Positions 51,386 through 59,809 of a stretch of DNA of 64,000 bases are shown piece after piece. The notes beneath the pieces were generated by a model, which was not told the DNA's origin, did no database searches, and saw only the letters and a program-made list of their open reading frames with translations. This DNA is from Bacteroidetes bacterium UBA1941 (GTDB lineage Bacteria > Bacteroidota > Bacteroidia > Chitinophagales > LD1): assembly GCA_002336805.1 (NCBI GenBank), contig DDEZ01000011.1, positions 62,001 through 126,000 of the forward strand. Reading direction: 5' to 3'. Each line of letters starts with the position of its first letter. Position 1 is the first letter of the stretch. A program made the translations under genes and the position numbers.

Positions 51386-52738
51386 TTATTCGTTTCCTGT
51401 GGCTTTCATGAGTTTGGCGTAGGCTATCTCGGCATCTATGCGGGCATTTACCAGGTTGATCTGAGTGGTCACAGCCAGGTTGTCTGCATTGAGCATGTCT
51501 GTCACATTTTTTACACCATTGGAGTATTGGTCCTTGGTCAGGCGCTGGTTCTCATTGGCCTGCTCTACTGATTTCTCACTGAGCTTGATCTTGTCCAGTG
51601 CATTCCTGTAGGCGCTGTAGTTGCTGTTCACTTCCATCTTGATATTATCGGCTGTCAGCTCCTGGCTGGCTTGTGCCAGCTTGATATTAGCCTTGGCTTC
51701 CTTGCTGTAGAGGTTTGCTGTGAAGATGTTAGTGATATTCCAGCTCAGCTTTACACCTATATCCCACGAGTCGTGAAACCTGATCTGATCTTCTATAAAC
51801 ACACGCTGGTTAGGCTTGCTATAGTAGTAGTTGAATCCTGCGCTCAGGATCGGACTGTACATACCGCGTGTATACCTCAGTTGCCTGAAGGCTGCATCCA
51901 CGCGCAGGTTGCCGGCCTTGATCTCATTCCTGCCGGTGGTGGCGGTCTGCAGGCCCTGGCTCAGGTTGTAGTCCGGCTTCTGAGCGAAAATGCTAGCGTC
52001 AGCTACTTCTATCTGCGTATTCTCCGGCAGGCCGAGCATGATGCCCAGGTTGTAGTTGCTCACATCTATCGCGCTCTGTACATCTGCCAGGCTCTGCTGC
52101 AGGCTGGAGCGGTTCAGGTCTATCTGTAGCACATCATTTTTCAGTGCCATGCCTACAGACTGAAGATTCTGAATATCCTTCATGCGCTGGTCTGTCACTT
52201 TGATATTTTCCTCTACTACTTTTTTAGACTGGAGCAGCTTGTAGTGGTTGTAGTAGCTCACTATGATATTATTCTTGATCGTAGCCCGGTCTGCAGCTAC
52301 GTCAAAAGCTGTTGCCATCCATTGGTCCTTGCTCATCTTGAGCAGGTTGAATCCGCGCAGGCCTGCGAAAACGACTTGCGAGATGGAAAGCGTATTGTAA
52401 AACTGGTCGTGGATAGAGACGCTTATCGTTTGGTATTTAGGTGTACCTGTCGCCGGGTCTAGTCCGGTAGCAAATTTGATTTCATCAATATTGGTACTGA
52501 GGTGCTGGTACTGCGAGTTGAGCGATACACTCGGTGCTGCACTGGCAAACTGCTGCTGGTATTTCGCCTTAGACGCTACCTCGCGCGACTGAGAGATCTG
52601 GAGTTGCTTACTATAGTCCATCCCTAGCGATACAGCCTCATCCAGCGTGAGCCTGCGTACCTGCTGGGCTTGCACACTGGTCAGCACGGTCAGTGCCAGC
52701 AGCAGGAGGGGGATCTTTTTTGATACTCTTGAGAACAT
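51386..52738 (-). CDS. TolC-family outer-membrane efflux protein
   Basis: A 450-residue exported protein with a signal peptide (ending VQAQQ). It is largely helical with two repeats characteristic of TolC: LTLDEAVSLGMDYSKQLQIS near the start and the second one NENQRLTKDQYSNGVKNVTD near the C-terminus. It forms the trimeric outer-membrane channel for the adjacent adaptor and MFS pump. Confidence 0.93.
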   Translation of the reverse strand: MFSRVSKKIPLLLLALTVLTSVQAQQVRRLTLDEAVSLGMDYSKQLQISQSREVASKAKYQQQFASAAPSVSLNSQYQHLSTNIDEIKFATGLDPATGTPKYQTISVSIHDQFYNTLSISQVVFAGLRGFNLLKMSKDQWMATAFDVAADRATIKNNIIVSYYNHYKLLQSKKVVEENIKVTDQRMKDIQNLQSVGMALKNDVLQIDLNRSSLQQSLADVQSAIDVSNYNLGIMLGLPENTQIEVADASIFAQKPDYNLSQGLQTATTGRNEIKAGNLRVDAAFRQLRYTRGMYSPILSAGFNYYYSKPNQRVFIEDQIRFHDSWDIGVKLSWNITNIFTANLYSKEAKANIKLAQASQELTADNIKMEVNSNYSAYRNALDKIKLSEKSVEQANENQRLTKDQYSNGVKNVTDMLNADNLAVTTQINLVNARIDAEIAYAKLMKATGNE

Positions 52739-52743
52739 GGGTG

Positions 52744-53367
52744 TTATTTTTTAAGTAAATAGTGGGAGAATAGATCTTTGAAATAGGTCTTGATACGTTG
52801 TCTGAATTCTTTATCAAATAGCTGGGCTTCGGTAGGCACGTCCAGCATCTTGCAGGAGTAGTAGGAGGAGCCTACGATATACTGTATACAGGCAAAGAGG
52901 TTGATCATAGCCAGCCCTACATCTGCATCCTCGCGAAACTCACCTTTCTTCTTGCCCTCCTCCATCATCATAGAGAGGTACTCTTTGTTGGTGGTTATCT
53001 TGCTCAGCAGCAGGTCGCGCAGCTGAGGGCGGCTACTGTTGGATAGCTCGCGGTTGATCATCCTGTGTACGCCCGGATTATTCATCAGCCGGTCGGTGTA
53101 GAAGTCTACCACGGCCATCACCTTGTCTATAGAGCTCATGGTCGGATCGGTGGCTATGGCCTGTATCGTGGTCTGGGAGTTGGCCATGCGCGATATGATC
53201 AGCTCTTCAAACAGTTTCTCCTTTGAGCCAAAGTAGTAGGAGATCATCGCGATATTGACATTGGCCGCTTTGGCCAGGTCCCTTACGCTCACGGCATCAA
53301 AGTCCTCTTGTGCGAAGAGCTTCTCTGCCTCGGCCAGGATCGCTGCTTTTTTGTCTGTTATTTCCAT
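52744..53367 (-). CDS. TetR/AcrR-family repressor of the efflux operon
   Basis: About 207 residues from ATG 53367; the TTG at 53388 is less likely. The N-terminal helix-turn-helix is KKAAILAEAEKLFAQEDFDAVSVRDLAKAANVNIAMISYYFGSKEKLFEEL (in parts), the classic TetR fold. The helical C-terminal half would bind the pump substrates. It ends 6 bases before the TolC gene, so the four genes form one operon, probably repressed by its product at the inverted repeats 53391-53425. Confidence 0.92.
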   Translation of the reverse strand: MEITDKKAAILAEAEKLFAQEDFDAVSVRDLAKAANVNIAMISYYFGSKEKLFEELIISRMANSQTTIQAIATDPTMSSIDKVMAVVDFYTDRLMNNPGVHRMINRELSNSSRPQLRDLLLSKITTNKEYLSMMMEEGKKKGEFREDADVGLAMINLFACIQYIVGSSYYSCKMLDVPTEAQLFDKEFRQRIKTYFKDLFSHYLLKK

Positions 53368-53390
53368 GATCTGCGTTTGCGGATGCAATA

Positions 53391-53425
53391 TTAAACAACT
53401 GTTTGATTAAAACAAACGTTTAATT
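53391..53425. promoter_or_regulatory. Candidate TetR operator
   Basis: Two half-palindromes lie just upstream of the regulator: AAACA-N2-TGTTT (53393-53404) and AAACGTTT (53414-53421), in an AT-rich stretch. Confidence 0.45.
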
Positions 53426-53495
53426 AGTGGTAATATTTTAGGCAAACTCAAAATAATTGATTATCAATTAAATAAAATGATGTTGTAACGATTTA

Positions 53496-54230
53496 TTAAT
53501 CAAGGCCTACCTTGCCAGGCATCCAGAAACCCTTGCTCCGAACCTCCGCCTGAGGCCATTTTTCGCGAAAGTGACGTCCCAGGGATTTGCAGATCCGCAT
53601 GTCTCCGGCCAGGTAGATGGTCAGGGCAGGAGGCAGGACCGTCCGCAGCCGCTCCGCTGCATGGATGATAGCCTCCGTCTGGTCATAGTGCCCCCTTACC
53701 ACTTCAAATGGCCTCTCGCCGCTCAGGTCGGCGTAGTGGTCACTATCGTCAGGAGTGTAGAGTATGCCGGCAGCGGTCTGTGCCGCTGTGAGCTGGGACC
53801 GGATAGCATACAGGTGTGAGAGGGCAGAGGCATCTCCTATCAGCAGGTGGGACTTGGCGGCAGCATCTATCACCAGCTTGCCCTTTGGCCCCATATAGTG
53901 TATGGCCTCACCCACAGCTACCTCCCGTATCCATCGGCTACCTATACCATTGCTATGCGTGCAGATGGCCAGGTCTGCGGTGCCCGTAGCCGTGTCAAAT
54001 GCCCAGATGGAGTACGTGCGCACCTTGCTATTCATAGCAGTATCACGACCTATCCCTACGAATAGCCGCAGGTGCTCACCCGCCGTGAAGATATGCCCGC
54101 GCAGTGCCTCCCCCTGTAGGCGGATATGATAGGTATGCGGCGCTATTTGCTGCTTGTAGGTCAGCGTCGCTTTATCGAAAATACTTCGGCTCAGGGAGTC
54201 TATCAGAGAGGCCATGGGTTGGGATTTCAT
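53496..54230 (-). CDS. Siderophore-interacting protein (ferric-siderophore reductase)
   Basis: A 244-residue FAD-binding siderophore-interacting protein (SIP). It has an N-terminal FAD domain with RTYSIWAFDTATGTADL, then a GSRWIREVAVGEAIHYMGPKG region and a GDASALSHLYAI segment of the C-terminal nicotinamide domain, ending in EKWPQAEVRSKGFW. It reduces ferric siderophores in the cytoplasm to release iron. No siderophore genes are near it. Its start ATG at 54230 is divergent from the exported gene at 54307. Confidence 0.88.
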   Translation of the reverse strand: MKSQPMASLIDSLSRSIFDKATLTYKQQIAPHTYHIRLQGEALRGHIFTAGEHLRLFVGIGRDTAMNSKVRTYSIWAFDTATGTADLAICTHSNGIGSRWIREVAVGEAIHYMGPKGKLVIDAAAKSHLLIGDASALSHLYAIRSQLTAAQTAAGILYTPDDSDHYADLSGERPFEVVRGHYDQTEAIIHAAERLRTVLPPALTIYLAGDMRICKSLGRHFREKWPQAEVRSKGFWMPGKVGLD

Positions 54231-54306
54231 AGATACACGGATGAGATGGCAGAAAATTTTACCCTGCTATCAGAAAAGCAGTTATTTTTCTATCACAAAA
54301 GGAAAT

Positions 54307-54768
54307 ATGCCGCGACTCTTTATTTACCTCCTGTGTGCCACATATAGTATCTGCGCATCCGCGCAAAAGCCACCGCAGCCGTGGACCATCGTGAAGGTCG
54401 ATGCCACGCACACTACCGTGCATCATAGCTCTATAGATGAGATCGTCAAGGTGCGCAATGCCTTCGGCCAGCGTGGTGAGTTTCTTTATATCGAGCCGCG
54501 TGTCACGCTCAAAACTGGTGCAGTAGATCACCTGGGCCCCACAGGTGTGCTGGACGTACGGGAGAACTACTACAAAGGCAAACTCATAGGCTACGTGCAG
54601 TATGACGGCACCTACCGCGAGCGGGAGTTGTTTTTCAATAGCAAGGGGGACATATTTCTGGAGCTGCGCTATGACAAGGGTGTACAGACCTACAGGAATG
54701 ACAGCATACGCCCCGCATCCGTTTTATCCATCCCCGTAAAAGTCATCTATGGCAACACTGCAAGATAA
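54307..54768 (+). CDS. Hypothetical exported protein
   Basis: About 153 residues from ATG 54307, where a signal peptide MPRLFIYLLCATYSICASAQ begins; the frame opens earlier at 54214 but those residues do not fit. The mature part is beta-rich and includes WTIVKVDATHTTVHHS, a YIEPRVTLKTGAVDH segment and a YRERELFFNSKGDI end. No family is recognised. It overlaps the SDR gene by 20 bases and is co-transcribed with it. Confidence 0.7.
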   Translation: MPRLFIYLLCATYSICASAQKPPQPWTIVKVDATHTTVHHSSIDEIVKVRNAFGQRGEFLYIEPRVTLKTGAVDHLGPTGVLDVRENYYKGKLIGYVQYDGTYRERELFFNSKGDIFLELRYDKGVQTYRNDSIRPASVLSIPVKVIYGNTAR

Positions 54769-55549
54769 AATAGTCTGGATCACCGGCGCCACCTCCGGCA
54801 TAGGAGAGGAGCTGGTCTATGCCTGCGCCAAAGAAGGCGCAAAGATCGTGCTCTCTGCCCGCCGCCGGCAGGAGATGGAGCGTGTGATACGCACAGCGGG
54901 CCTCGCAGCAGACCGGTATCTCATAGTCCCCCTGGACCTCGCAGACAATAAGGACTACTCGCCCCAGGTGCAGGCGGTCATAGAGAGATTTGGCCATGTA
55001 GATGTGCTCATCAATAATGGCGGCATCAGCCAGCGCTCTATGGCGCGCGATACACTGGTAGAGGTAGACCGCGAGCTGATGGAGGTCAATTTCTTTGGCA
55101 CACTTGCATTGAGTAAAGCCGTGCTGCCATCCATGCTCGCACGCAAAAGCGGTATGCTCGTGGCCGTCAGCTCCGCAGTGGGCAAATTCGGCTCGCCCTG
55201 GCGCAGTGGCTACTCAGCCTCTAAGCATGCACTGCATGGTTTCTTTGACTCGCTGCGTGCGGAGTGCTATGACGACGGGCTACGCGTGCTGATCGTTTGC
55301 CCCGGCTTCGTCAGTACCAATATCACTATGAATGCCCTCACCGCAGACGGCGCCCCCCTGCGCAGTATGGACAGCGCCACCGGCAACGGACTCCGCGCAG
55401 ACTACACCGCCCGCACCATAGTAGATGCTATCAAAAAGGAGAAAGAAGAGATCGTCATAGGCGGCTTCAAAGAAAATCTTGGCGTCTGGATGAAGCGCCA
55501 CTTCCCATCTATCTTCTCTATCATGATCCGCCGCATGAGTGTGCGGTGA
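54749..55549 (+). CDS. SDR-family oxidoreductase
   Basis: A 266-residue short-chain dehydrogenase. The NAD(P)-binding motif is TGATSGIG (12-19), the structural NNGG motif is at about 89-92, catalytic Ser is in AVSSAVGKF, and Tyr155 and Lys159 are in the YSASK motif. It is membrane-peripheral or cytoplasmic. The substrate is unknown. It starts within the end of the preceding gene and is followed by the long gene-free repeat tract. Confidence 0.9.
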   Translation: MATLQDKIVWITGATSGIGEELVYACAKEGAKIVLSARRRQEMERVIRTAGLAADRYLIVPLDLADNKDYSPQVQAVIERFGHVDVLINNGGISQRSMARDTLVEVDRELMEVNFFGTLALSKAVLPSMLARKSGMLVAVSSAVGKFGSPWRSGYSASKHALHGFFDSLRAECYDDGLRVLIVCPGFVSTNITMNALTADGAPLRSMDSATGNGLRADYTARTIVDAIKKEKEEIVIGGFKENLGVWMKRHFPSIFSIMIRRMSVR

Positions 55550-55591
55550 CGAATGAATTAAACATAGTCTTCTAGCATTTTCTCAAAATTC

Positions 55592-55942
55592 CCGCCCGTG
55601 GTTGGCGTCCCCGCCAACCACAAAGCTGGGTAGAAACAACACCTGCACGCGCTGTCACCTGTATTTTGTATTAAGGCCTCCCTTTAGGGAGGTTTGGAGG
55701 GCTGTATTCTATCCGCGGCTGGCGTGGGCAGGGGTGGTGGAGATACACGACCTCATAAGACATGTTTACCGCCCGTGGTTGGCGTCCCCGCCAACTACAA
55801 CGCTGGGCAGAAACAACACCTCCACCCGCTGTCACAAGGATTTTGTATTAAAGCCTCCCTTTAGGTCGCCGATCCCGATGTAGTCGGGAAAGGTTTGGAG
55901 GGCTGTATTTCTATACGCCGCTGGCGGGGGCAGGGGTGGAGG
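55592..55942 (+). repeat. Two tandem copies of a 177-base repeat
   Basis: Unit 1 (55592-55768) and unit 2 (55769 to about 55942) both begin CCGCCCGTGGTTGGCGTCCC and share GAAACAACACCT, then GCCTCCCTTTAG, then GGTTTGGAGGGCTGTAT, and end with GGCAGGGGTGG. Unit 2 has an extra stretch with TCCCGATG...GTCGGGA. No gene is seen in 55550-56147. Confidence 0.75.
55850..55903 (+). repeat. Dispersed 54-base repeat, copy B
   Basis: Same length as copy A at 29294-29347 and nearly the same sequence in the plus orientation. It sits inside unit 2 of the tandem repeat; a shortened form lies at 55674-55716 in unit 1. Confidence 0.7.
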
Positions 55943-56147
55943 CACATAGGCTCAAAGCGATACGTCTATCAAAAGTATTTTTTAAGAAATGTGTTAATAT
56001 ATACAATTCAATTAATTAAAACCTAATACGTCGGACAAACAATTTCTCCGAGCGCACTTTTGAGGATAATTATACAATTGACTTAAATTGCAAATATCGC
56101 CATTAATACATATATTTGCATTATATAGAATCTAAGAACTCCCACCT

Positions 56148-56711
56148 ATGTCAGCACCATTCGGCAATGCCAATGCCCTCAAATGGACCATTGAGAAAAC
56201 ACAGCAACTCATCACCGCGGTCGATGACCTTTCATACGATACTACCATCCTCTACCTCGGCCAGGCGCTCAGCGCGCTCCGCACCAGCACCCGCCAGTGG
56301 CATCGCCTCAAAAGTTATTATGCCGATCATGAAACCATCATAGAGCATATGGAGGCCGTAGAGCAGGTCTTTGAGGCGCGGCTCATCTCCGGCGCGCTCA
56401 CAGGCCGCCTCAAGGGCAATATGGTCCAGTTTATCCTGCGCCGCACACAGGCAGATACGGAGAAGGCCGAAGAGCAGATAGACCCTGCCAAACAGATGGA
56501 TGCTTTCGGTATACCCAAGAGTAACACACCGGCAGAATACAACCGCCGCGTCAGCTACGTGCTAAATCATGCCCTCGGCCTCGCCAATGCCATGCGCTGG
56601 AATGAACAAAACCCTGAGGCCGTACCCATCCGCCTCGATACTCTCTACGTAGCCGAGCCCGCCAATAGTAGCTGTATCAAGTTTGCAGAGGGTGTATACC
56701 TGCAGCTATAG
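56148..56711 (+). CDS. Hypothetical protein, possibly related to phage terminase small subunits
   Basis: A 187-residue protein whose opening SAPFGNANALKWTIEKTQQLI and helical pattern, with VFEARLISGALTGRLKGNMVQFILRRTQ in the middle, weakly recall phage DNA-packaging (terminase small-subunit) proteins. The C-terminal half has no such match. No other phage genes are nearby, so it may be a lone phage remnant or an unrelated helical protein. The gene starts 200 bases after the tandem repeat tract. I do not recognise it with confidence. Confidence 0.5.
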   Translation: MSAPFGNANALKWTIEKTQQLITAVDDLSYDTTILYLGQALSALRTSTRQWHRLKSYYADHETIIEHMEAVEQVFEARLISGALTGRLKGNMVQFILRRTQADTEKAEEQIDPAKQMDAFGIPKSNTPAEYNRRVSYVLNHALGLANAMRWNEQNPEAVPIRLDTLYVAEPANSSCIKFAEGVYLQL

Positions 56712-56720
56712 CATCACAGG

Positions 56721-56750
56721 TTGGTCGCGCTGTACTTAATCCTATATTTG
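56721..56750 (+). promoter_or_regulatory. Promoter TTG-N19-TATATTTG, near-leaderless start
   Basis: TTG at 56721-56723 and TATATTTG at 56743-56750, spaced 19 bases. The -7 box ends 5 bases before the ATG at 56755. Confidence 0.6.
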
Positions 56751-56754
56751 TGAT

Positions 56755-57516
56755 ATGAAGGTGACTTTTCTCGGTACCGGTACATCTGGCGGCGTGCCTA
56801 TCATAGGCTGCAGCTGTGAGGTCTGCACCTCTACAGACCCGCGTGACAAGCGCCTGCGCACCTCCGCTATGGTAGAGGTAGATGGCAAGGTGCTCGTGAT
56901 AGACGCCGGTCCCGACTTTCGCTACCAGATGCTGCGGGCCAATGTGACGACGATAGACGCACTGCTCATCACACATGGTCACCGTGACCACATCGGCGGC
57001 CTGGACGATATCCGCCCCTTCAATTATCTGCAGGGCCAGGTGGTAGACCTCTACTGCGACCGCCATGCAGAGGCCATGATACATGAGCAGTACCCGTATG
57101 CCTTTCGCGAGGTAGATTATGCCTTTGCGCCCAAGGTAAAGTTTCACCGCGTGTCACATGAGACCTTTGAGGTACAGGGCGTGCGTATCACACCCATAGA
57201 GGTCATGCACTATAAGCTCCCGGTACTTGCCTTCCGCATAGCGGACTTTGCCTACATCACAGATGCCAAGACCATATCAGACAGCGAAAAGGAAAAGCTG
57301 AAAGGTGTCCGCACCCTAGTGGTCAATGCACTCCATGCCAATGAGCATATCGCGCATCATACGCTGGAGGAGGCGCTGGCGCTCATAGCAGAGCTGCAGC
57401 CTGAGACGGCCTACCTCATACACATGAGCCATCAGTTTGGCCTGCATGCGGCCATGGAGGGCAGGCTGCCCGCCAACGTAAAGATAGCCTATGACGGCCT
57501 CGTGATAGAGGCCTAG
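56755..57516 (+). CDS. MBL-fold metallo-hydrolase
   Basis: A 253-residue beta-lactamase-fold hydrolase of the PhnP/ElaC-like type. The opening VTFLGTGTSGGVPIIGCSC is followed by the metal motif ITHGHRDHIGG, a DAGPDFRYQML segment and a second histidine in LIHMSHQFG. Two Cys in GCSCEVC may bind a second metal. It may cleave cyclic phosphate or tRNA-like substrates. Its stop overlaps the stop of the convergent GNAT gene (CTAG). Confidence 0.9.
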   Translation: MKVTFLGTGTSGGVPIIGCSCEVCTSTDPRDKRLRTSAMVEVDGKVLVIDAGPDFRYQMLRANVTTIDALLITHGHRDHIGGLDDIRPFNYLQGQVVDLYCDRHAEAMIHEQYPYAFREVDYAFAPKVKFHRVSHETFEVQGVRITPIEVMHYKLPVLAFRIADFAYITDAKTISDSEKEKLKGVRTLVVNALHANEHIAHHTLEEALALIAELQPETAYLIHMSHQFGLHAAMEGRLPANVKIAYDGLVIEA

Positions 57517-57959
57517 GGACGCACCATGTGTATGTGCTCTATATCGTCCTCTATATACACATCGCCAACTGCCTGAAATCCGAAGCTTTCATAGAACTTC
57601 TTGAGATAGAGTTGTGCGCCAATTTTAAGCGGAGCGGCGGGAAACAGCTCTCCGCAGCGTCTGATAGACTCCTCCATCAGTATCCTGCCATATCCCTCGC
57701 GCCTCAGGGCAGGCTCGCTCACCACGCGGCCTATAGAGGCATAGCCGGGATAGGAGAGGCCCACAGGCAGCAGCCGGCTGTAGGCAGCCAGTGTACCGTC
57801 AGCTGCATAGCCCATCAGGTGCCAGCTCTGCTGGTCCTGGTCATCGCAGTCTACAAAGGCGCAATGCTGCTCCAGTACAAATACGCGCTGGCGCAGCCGC
57901 AGGATAGTATAGAGCTCGTCGAGGCTTAGCTCGCGATAGTGTTTGAGCGTAAAATGCAT
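57513..57959 (-). CDS. GNAT N-acetyltransferase (ElaA-like)
   Basis: A 148-residue GNAT protein. The opening LKHYRELSLDELYTILRLRQRVFVLEQHC is the ElaA pattern, followed by IGRVVSEPALRREGYGRILME, the acetyl-CoA loop. Substrate unknown. It is convergent with the MBL gene. Confidence 0.9.
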   Translation of the reverse strand: MHFTLKHYRELSLDELYTILRLRQRVFVLEQHCAFVDCDDQDQQSWHLMGYAADGTLAAYSRLLPVGLSYPGYASIGRVVSEPALRREGYGRILMEESIRRCGELFPAAPLKIGAQLYLKKFYESFGFQAVGDVYIEDDIEHIHMVRP

Positions 57960-58019
57960 GGACGGAATGATCTCGGTTTGGTCAAGGTAAATATTTTTTC
58001 TTACGGTATGAAATAAGAG

Positions 58020-58049
58020 TTTGGGATTTGCGATTTAGTCCTATATTTC
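58020..58049 (+). promoter_or_regulatory. Promoter TTTG-N18-TATATTTC
   Basis: TTTG at 58020-58023, TATATTTC at 58042-58049. The -7 box ends 8 bases before the ATG at 58057. Confidence 0.55.
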
Positions 58050-58056
58050 GGATGCA

Positions 58057-58674
58057 ATGAAAAAGATCGAACTGGAGATCATAGCCCTCTCGCATAGTGT
58101 CACTCAGTCACACTCCTTTGCCGTAGTGCTGGGAGAGGTAGAGGGTACGCGCAGGCTGCCGATCGTGATAGGTGGATTTGAGGCGCAGGCCATAGCCGTA
58201 GCGCTGGATAATATGAAGCCGTCACGCCCGCTCACACACGACCTGATGAAGACCGTCTGTGATACCTTTGGCCTGGAGCTGCAGTATATCTATATCAGCA
58301 AGCTGCTCGATGGCGTGTTCTACAGCAATCTGGTATTCAGCAATGCGATAGAGACCGTAGAGATAGACTCCCGTACCTCAGATGCACTGGCGCTGGCCGT
58401 ACGCTTTGAGTGCCCGATCTATGTGAATGAAGATATACTCGAAGAGGCCGGTGTAGAGGCCGATGCCACCATGGAGGCCGGAGGCGCAGTCTCTGAGGGC
58501 GACCTGGAAAAGCGCATAGAGGAGCTCACCTCAGTCTCAGCCCAGCCCGGTGCCAGTACCAATTTCTCAAACATGTCGGCAGACGAGCTCAACGAAGCCC
58601 TGCAGCATGCCATAGAGAATGAGGACTACGAGCGCGCTGCACGCATACGCGATGAGATGAATAAGAGGCAGTAG
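58057..58674 (+). CDS. Bifunctional nuclease family protein (DUF151) with UVR motif
   Basis: A 205-residue protein. The N-terminal DUF151 domain has the HSVTQSHSFAVVLGEVEGTRRLPIVIG pattern (in two runs) and RTSDALALAVRFECPIYV. The C-terminal 40 residues form a UVR motif ELNEALQHAIENEDYERAARIRDEM. Members have been shown to have DNase and RNase activity or to act in stress responses; activity here is not shown. It has a near-leaderless promoter. Confidence 0.9.
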   Translation: MKKIELEIIALSHSVTQSHSFAVVLGEVEGTRRLPIVIGGFEAQAIAVALDNMKPSRPLTHDLMKTVCDTFGLELQYIYISKLLDGVFYSNLVFSNAIETVEIDSRTSDALALAVRFECPIYVNEDILEEAGVEADATMEAGGAVSEGDLEKRIEELTSVSAQPGASTNFSNMSADELNEALQHAIENEDYERAARIRDEMNKRQ

Positions 58675-58710
58675 ATCTGTACACGACCTTATATTTTAAA
58701 CTCCGGACCC

Positions 58711-59346
58711 ATGAGCGCAAAATTATTGGATTTTGTACCTCCTTCTGGAAGTTACCCCGAACACCATTTCGGTGAGCATTTTCATGATAAATTGTGGGTA
58801 GAGTTTGACTCTGGTAATGATACGAAGTGGCTGGGATGCTTTGCTCGACCACGATATCCTGCGGCATTTGATAAGGTTGTTATTGATCTTGACGGTGCTT
58901 GCGCATTCGTCATAGCAGGAGGTATAGGATACCTCATAGATATTGAAAATAGAAGGCTTATCTATCAATCACATGAGTATCCACTTTTTGAGAGTGCGAT
59001 TAGTACCACGGCACCGGATTATTTCATAGCCAGTACGCATTACTCCATACTTATTTTTGATCATAACGGACTAAAAGAAGAAGTATCACCAGACTATCAA
59101 GTGTATGGTATATATGTCACGACCCAAGTGGGAAACGCAGTCACAGGAGATATGTGGTCCTATATGTATGGAGATATCAATGTAGGTTTTACATTGAATC
59201 TAATAGACTTTAGTATGTCAATCGATGAAACTATTAAAGTTAAAAGAGATGGCCCATTAGAATATACCACTGTGAGAGGACCGGGCTCAAACGAAAATAA
59301 GACTCAAGGATTACTATCGAAGCTATTGAAATATCTTTTGGGCTAG
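58711..59346 (+). CDS. Hypothetical protein of unusual base composition
   Basis: A 211-residue soluble protein, beta-rich at the start with strands like LWVEFDSGNDTKWLGC and CAFVIAGGIGYLIDIENR. No family is recognised. The DNA is much richer in A+T than its neighbours, which suggests recent acquisition. It could be an immunity protein or a beta-propeller-like stub; nothing in the sequence shows which. Confidence 0.6.
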   Translation: MSAKLLDFVPPSGSYPEHHFGEHFHDKLWVEFDSGNDTKWLGCFARPRYPAAFDKVVIDLDGACAFVIAGGIGYLIDIENRRLIYQSHEYPLFESAISTTAPDYFIASTHYSILIFDHNGLKEEVSPDYQVYGIYVTTQVGNAVTGDMWSYMYGDINVGFTLNLIDFSMSIDETIKVKRDGPLEYTTVRGPGSNENKTQGLLSKLLKYLLG

Positions 59347-59359
59347 CTGACAGGTAAAT

Positions 59360-59385
59360 CAAAACGCCCCACAAAGTGAGGCGTC
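59360..59385 (-). terminator. Terminator of the DUF2795-like gene
   Basis: ACGCCCCAC-AAA-GTGAGGCGT pairs with one mismatch, and a short T run follows on the minus strand. Confidence 0.65.
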
Positions 59386-59390
59386 TCTGA

Positions 59391-59612
59391 TTAATATTCT
59401 TCTTCGTTAAAGAAAAAGTCTTCTTTGGTAGGGTAGTCGGGCCATATATCTTCTATGCCCTCATAGAGCTCCTCATCGTCGTCCAGCTCTTGCAGGTTCT
59501 CTATCACCTCTACAGGTGCGCCGGAGCGGATAGAGAAATCTATCAGGTCGTCCTTAGTAGCTGGCCAAGGTGCTTCCTCCAGGTATGATGCTAATTCCAG
59601 TGTCCAAAACAT
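59391..59612 (-). CDS. DUF2795-like small protein
   Basis: A 73-residue acidic protein that opens MFWTLELASYLEEAPWPATKDDLIDFSIRSGAPVEVIENLQ (in parts) and ends YPTKEDFFFNEEEY. This is a conserved Bacteroidota pattern (DUF2795) of unknown role. It has a terminator directly downstream. Confidence 0.85.
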   Translation of the reverse strand: MFWTLELASYLEEAPWPATKDDLIDFSIRSGAPVEVIENLQELDDDEELYEGIEDIWPDYPTKEDFFFNEEEY

Positions 59613-59754
59613 AGTATGGTCTCCTTTTAATTGTCGGCGAAAAAAACGCTTTTTTTCATATAAACAAATAGGGCTGTCCCGATTACAAACATCCTATCCA
59701 CCACCTGACGGGTCAAAAGCCTCTAAAAACTACCCAACAGGCTGAGTATAAGAC

Positions 59755-59786
59755 GTAAAAAAGCCGCTCATAGTGTAAGAGCGGCT
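59755..59786 (-). terminator. Terminator of metK
   Basis: AGCCGCTC (59762-59769) pairs with GAGCGGCT (59779-59786). The minus-strand product ends in a T run. Confidence 0.9.
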
Positions 59787-59809
59787 CTGTAAAGTATTGC
59801 ACAATGTGA

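Noticed and set aside
55592..55942. CRISPR array
   Set aside because: Only two long diverged units without spacers of constant length; no cas genes anywhere in the window.
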